Shown here piece after piece: positions 24,901 through 27,145 of a stretch of 27,145 bases of DNA. This stretch comes from JAWLFY01 sp964462125. GTDB lineage: Bacteria > Planctomycetota > Planctomycetia > Pirellulales > Pirellulaceae. Within the stretch, counting starts at the first letter, position 1. Each line of letters opens with the position of its first letter. The notes beneath the pieces are model-generated. The model was not told where the DNA came from. It worked only from the letters and a program-made list of their open reading frames with translations, and did not search any database. The DNA lies in assembly GCA_964462125.1 (NCBI GenBank), contig CAYWXT010000052.1, forward strand, positions 1 to 27,145, read 5' to 3'. Made by a program: the position numbers and the translations under genes.

Positions 24901-27145
24901 TAAACCGGACCATCCATATCAGCAATGTGCCGGCGCAGGGTATCGGCGTCGGCGGAGGCGGCCAACATCGCTCCAGTCGTTGCCATGCTCTGTTCCACCG
25001 ATCGACAGCGGAACTCCGTCGCACGCGCCGCATCGGCAAACGTCCACGCTCCAGAGGCGACCAATGCGGGAAACTCGCCGTAACTGTGCCCGGCAACCCG
25101 ATCGGGTCGCACACCGAGGGCAGTGATGGCGGTCGCGATGAGCGTGTCAGCGACCAGCATCGAGAGTTGGGTGAGAAACACATCTCGTCCCAAACTCTTC
25201 CCTTCGTCCCATGCGAACTCGGCAAAGGTGGGGTAGCCGAGTCGTCGCAGGTCTCCATCCAATTGCGCGAGCGCATCGGCAACCGGCGGAGATTGTTCCG
25301 TCCACTCGCGAAACATGTCCGGGTACTGGGATCCCTGGCCCGCAAACAGACAGGCTATCTGCGTCGGCGCCGTGCGGGGCTGGCCATAAAAAATTCCCGC
25401 GCCACCGAGAGCCGAGAACGAACCAGACGTTTCGGCCTGCTGGCGGAACCGACCGAGCTTTTGAAAGAGATCTTGTGGATCACCGGCTACGATCGCAAGT
25501 CGGTGGAGGCGGAGTTGAAATCGCGTGGTCTCACGAGTTTCAAATGTCTGTACCGGATCTGCCATCGCGTCGTCGATCTTCTGAATCAGGTCTTCGAGCG
25601 ACGGGGCGTGCCAGCGAAGGATGCGATCCTGGCGGTGCTTCGATGGGATCGGCGGAGCATGTTCGGCTCGCGTCGATACACGGCGAGGCGGCATGTGGCC
25701 GCTGCCTACCTCGACCTTCGTGGGACGTTCGAGCAGCAGGTGGTAAGCCAGGTTCCACTTGCCAAACGAATTGACCGCCGCAAACAGTCGGCCGTCTGGG
25801 TTGGCCAGGGGAATCGGGCGAGATTCACCGTCGACCGCAACGAGTCCCTGGAATTGCTTCAGGTCGGGGGATGGACTCGCCAGCCCAACGTAAGGCGTGA
25901 CGCGAGCCCGCTGTAACTGCAGCATCGCCTTGAGCAGAGAGGTCATTGCCGAGGCACCCGCGGAGAAACCAAGCTGGGCAGAAGCGGAGCCGACCACCAG
26001 CGGCATCTCTCTCGAATCGCCAAAGACGCCGCTCAACCCCTCCAGCTCTTGACGGTCCAGCACTGGGAGTCCGGGCGAGCCCGACTCCAGACAGGTGACA
26101 TCCCGAGCATGGATTCCGGTTTGATCGAGGCATCGTCGAGCACTTTGGGTAATCGCACCGGGCAAGGAATCGGCGCGGGCAACTCCGATCCCGTGAATGA
26201 TGCCCAGAACCTGATCGCCGTCGCGACGAGCATCCGATAGCCGCTTGAGCAGGACGACTCCCACCCCTTCGCCCGGCGAGTAGCCATCGCAATCGGCATC
26301 AAAGGGCGCCCGCGGGGTCTCTTGTGCAAGCACTCCCAGCAGCGACAGGGTCTCAAAGTTCGGCAAGCCGAGTGATCGTTGGCCGGCCGCGCAGACCATC
26401 ATGTCGACATCGCCGGTCCGCAACTGGTCGATTGAAGCCGAGAGGACCGCCATGGCCGATGGAACGTGCCCGTCGATCGCGGCTGCCCCGCCCATCAAAT
26501 CAAAGGTCTTGGTGATCCGCGACGCCAGCGTGCTCGTGGTGAAACTACCCGTCTCGTCGACCAGCGCCGGCATTCGCTGAATCAACAAATCCCCAAACTG
26601 TTCGCCGATCGCCTTGATCGTTTTCGCGTCGACGTTCTCGGCCCCGAGTACTTGAGCGAGGGTGCGCTGAAAGTCGGGTAGACGCAAACCCATCTGCAGT
26701 TGGTTCGCGAACTCTCCTCCAAAGACGCTGCCGACGAGGACGCCCGTCCGTTTCCGATCGAATGATTTCTCGTGATACCCCGATATCGTGAAAGCTTGAT
26801 CGACAGCATCGAGCAGCATGAACTGGAGCGGATCGGCGGCGGCAATCTGCTTGGGAGGCACCTTGTGCCTCCTCCAGTCATAGGCGAAGTCCGTGATGCA
26901 GCCGGCAAGTTTCGTGGGGGTCCGCCATCGGCATCGACTGCCGGCCTCGAACGCGATCCTCGAATCCCAGCGGTCCTCGGGGAGTTCCTGAACCTGGCTA
27001 CGACCTGATTGGAACATTTCCCAGAGCGTCTCGAAGGTGCGAGCCCCCGGGAGTACGGCGCCGGCACCGATGATGGCGATCGGTTCGTGGCGAGACTTCG
27101 CAGCGGCTGAAGCGGACCCCGAATCCTGCTTGCTGTCGGCAACGA
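18909..27145 (-). CDS. Iterative type I PKS / Pfa-like synthase with embedded C45 Ntn-hydrolase domain (5' end outside window)
   Basis: The frame is open to the right edge: 2744 visible codons, beginning with a Ser/Ala-rich linker and then EPIAIIGAGAVLPG, so more domains lie upstream. Domains by position: KS fold 27100-25725 with catalytic Cys, His, His changed to Val (26463-26465), Gly (26079-26081) and Gln (25974-25976), i.e. a chain-length-factor-like KS; AT 25365-24470 with GHSYGE (Ser codon 25083-25085), an Arg in FRCRS, and FHTPLL; Ala/Pro linker; peptidase C45/penicillin acyltransferase-type Ntn hydrolase 24220-23150 with AAGCCQ (Cys 23937-23939) and LLHAANEDL; structural plus catalytic KR 23030-21560 (TGGARG, Tyr 21795-21797); a second such KR unit 21350-19880 (Tyr 20151-20153); and DH 19735-18940 (His 19689-19691, Asp 19176-19178). 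No ACP, TE or ER is seen. KR style and the KS-AT order recall polyunsaturated-fatty-acid and heterocyst-glycolipid synthases. The product is unknown, probably a reduced lipid or polyene. Confidence 0.9.
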   Translation of the reverse strand, partial: VADSKQDSGSASAAAKSRHEPIAIIGAGAVLPGARTFETLWEMFQSGRSQVQELPEDRWDSRIAFEAGSRCRWRTPTKLAGCITDFAYDWRRHKVPPKQIAAADPLQFMLLDAVDQAFTISGYHEKSFDRKRTGVLVGSVFGGEFANQLQMGLRLPDFQRTLAQVLGAENVDAKTIKAIGEQFGDLLIQRMPALVDETGSFTTSTLASRITKTFDLMGGAAAIDGHVPSAMAVLSASIDQLRTGDVDMMVCAAGQRSLGLPNFETLSLLGVLAQETPRAPFDADCDGYSPGEGVGVVLLKRLSDARRDGDQVLGIIHGIGVARADSLPGAITQSARRCLDQTGIHARDVTCLESGSPGLPVLDRQELEGLSGVFGDSREMPLVVGSASAQLGFSAGASAMTSLLKAMLQLQRARVTPYVGLASPSPDLKQFQGLVAVDGESRPIPLANPDGRLFAAVNSFGKWNLAYHLLLERPTKVEVGSGHMPPRRVSTRAEHAPPIPSKHRQDRILRWHAPSLEDLIQKIDDAMADPVQTFETRETTRFQLRLHRLAIVAGDPQDLFQKLGRFRQQAETSGSFSALGGAGIFYGQPRTAPTQIACLFAGQGSQYPDMFREWTEQSPPVADALAQLDGDLRRLGYPTFAEFAWDEGKSLGRDVFLTQLSMLVADTLIATAITALGVRPDRVAGHSYGEFPALVASGAWTFADAARATEFRCRSVEQSMATTGAMLAASADADTLRRHIADMDGPVYISHYNAPRQTVVSGAEQTVSQLERRLRDENIESRRIPVPRPFHTPLLAAAQPLFAERLAEVPLGPPRIPLLSGVTNRYVAEPLEIRRNLVLQLVTPVRYLDMIRRLADEGIDVFIEVGPRQVLTRLSRQILHGRDVPVISTDHPKRTNLVQLMHVQACYEAAGGGAVDELIATPVPVAEPLAIATATVDPTSRQRSGHPREPAIGAAAKPTAEPAAEFEPNGTTQHALPTFMLAGTPYDCGVAHGKLRKREIRRLLRRYANSSASKIVDPQAVAHASATPEHWFDEDALEEIRGIAAGAGVSEESLVAHNLRIYPDIAAGCCQVAITSEANAGSDLLHAANEDLPLGLLLRGCLARHVQVVDPANGYRFVTFPIAGQVGALSGINQAGVTVTSAMLLDLPRRRSDAGRLHGLLVRRILEQAGDVATALDLARQHQGVGGWSLCVTHHPSDSIALIEYDGNHFEAIRDRRSLVAANHTLLHTPREETPDHSQARLDRLAERLGRDDALQVDSHRLQDALRDLFDKRRGRPVKHPTMDTVRRVDNQISVVFQPAAELAWVNVAGAQPELPDRYIKIDLHALLAAGPPVISPQAFAQAARSVDGGPPTGPSENVCQRFVMRVMETPCLQEPDHAILQGGVLVLGDNPLGRAIAQRLRSQGGSVTVVASTDGPEQVLDAFERQWQQQPVLHLILTTPHDADAWTSLETSSCQQRRRHGIRTPYLLVQQWYRRILQADALDRASIVACTALGGDFGLSSNVDAVESGGLCGLMKALRVEVGRTTGQVWKVKVVDLARELATAQSAEIVCRELAGQWQDVEVGYPAAAQRLVVRPVVEPVAGLPRQDRELGNVWVVTGGARGVTAVVARELGLRFGLKLHLLGSSPPPEVDPAWRELDPEGLRQLRARVMKAAVAQEEVPLHAWSAVEKAIEIDKNLAELAAAGVEVEYHQCDVGNRAGLASLLEHIRAKDGPIDGVLHGAGFERSCRFDRKQPELVERTISAKVDAAVHLMELTRDDPLKAFLAFGSISGRFGGNGQTDYCLANDMLAKWIQWYRRHRPACQSALFHWHSWDEVGMAVRPESMHIKKLFQFLYMPTREGIDHLVEELRAGLPEGEVLITDWNYYKQYFPDSKLVSEHELAPERTAEPGHVAETPDSDAADRERQVAHRHVMRMEPAPSSGSTDSWNLHGSCLILGHNQDARRLAEAIRRTGQSAQMISLEMSREELLASLDRVWNAGPALHLFILTPRDREAQCSDRAVVRERINKAFLFGQRWSQRMKEQHPPIPGSLVAVTSLGGDFGFTQPIVAPESGALVGWLKSVYVESRQQGRDGLKVRVIDAPRNEPADSLAVATLRELSEDCSEVEVACQSGQRLVVRAEYQSVTEATEDRATTAVIRPGGTWVLTGGARGITARVGMELGRRYGLRLHLLGRHRLRPIDPALHGLSDEARRELKRQITRQALAEGKSPTRQWQSLMKDLEIDRNLQEFQRHGISAVYHSCDLADGQSLNQTLHEIRRLSGPIEGIVHGAGLRTPARFEQVREADLEATLNAKVEGLMAMLESTAEDPLRWFIGFGSVGGRFGTNGGTVYALGNEMVAKLAGALRHRRPECRSVCLHWHGWDEVGMVMSGASFGLQGIMKMDLMSPAEGVRHLTNELDLGLPEGEVLYTDGQLHRLNHAADLVRGTPHAETAADTKVNFRGDTAAPLTPPQLPLIDRFQREDQGRQATAECHLDPQKDPFLIQHRFRDRPLLPFVIAIELLAETASCLGAPRQIVAMEEVQIISGWRFLDDAPQTGRIRAVLDGDEISTELVTDFRNRAGKLVHANRPHARARVRLGDQVPLPVCPDPGEPPEMYEVHYPREREEILYHGPVFRQLKSIFCDEKGGWARITSPDMRELSGHRSDLGWLHSPSTLDACLFACGIYPWFYQDKLIAIPQSLNRLTFGRMPRPGENCLLRFDYLGQHKLTCQFSFTLYGEDRCPLLIADGFRASVVAGNPRIPAST

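Noticed and set aside
24771..25916. 381-codon plus-strand frame opposite the AT/KS part of the synthase
   Set aside because: Lies entirely opposite intact AT and KS motifs; Arg-rich shadow.
1..27145. CRISPR arrays, tRNA or rRNA genes, phage genes
   Set aside because: No regularly spaced repeats, no tRNA-like cloverleaf or rRNA-like conserved sequence and no phage-type proteins were seen.

Overview
The window looks like a chromosomal segment of a planctomycete, probably of the Pirellulaceae type. The basis is high GC, a planctomycete cytochrome c/DUF1549/DUF1553 protein next to a DUF1501 protein, Tat-type leaders, weak Shine-Dalgarno signals and a Pfa-like megasynthase. The assignment rests on gene content; no rRNA or tRNA is present to confirm it.

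Layout. Left edge (minus strand, 1-1972): a family 2 glycosyltransferase is translationally coupled (GTGA overlap) to a nitroreductase-fold protein that starts with GTG and runs off the window. This is probably the end of a surface-polysaccharide locus. A 550-bp intergenic region (1973-2524) follows, with a 131-bp MITE-like inverted-repeat element and a short tandem repeat. Next is a plus-strand run (2525-8949): planctomycete cytochrome protein, DUF1501 protein, then two TIM-barrel amidohydrolase-like proteins. The two gaps in this run carry copies of one hairpin-forming repeat. The nagB-nagA pair (9024-10699, minus) handles amino-sugar 6-phosphates. Divergent from it is a secreted two-domain alpha/beta hydrolase. 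After that come a PolB-like 3'-5' exonuclease (minus), peptidase T (plus) and a secreted endonuclease/exonuclease/phosphatase protein (plus).

Right third (16473-27145): a lipid/polyketide locus. A phosphopantetheinyl transferase and a PPM1/TcmP-like methyltransferase (plus, TGATG overlap) converge on an SDR with the FabL-type Y-x6-K enoyl-reductase signature and an 8.2-kb open frame for an iterative type I synthase (minus). The visible 2744 residues read: ketosynthase fold without its catalytic Cys-His-His, active acyltransferase, a peptidase C45/penicillin acyltransferase-type Ntn hydrolase, two successive KR units each with its structural half, and a dehydratase. The synthase continues past the window end. 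No acyl carrier, thioesterase or enoyl reductase domain is seen in the visible part.

The proposed logic is as follows. The PPTase primes carriers that lie outside the window. The synthase builds and reduces the chain. The SDR gives enoyl reduction in trans. The C45 domain either releases or transfers the acyl chain, or cuts the polypeptide at its own Gly-Cys bond. The methyltransferase finishes the product. This C45-containing synthase is the most unusual thing in the window.
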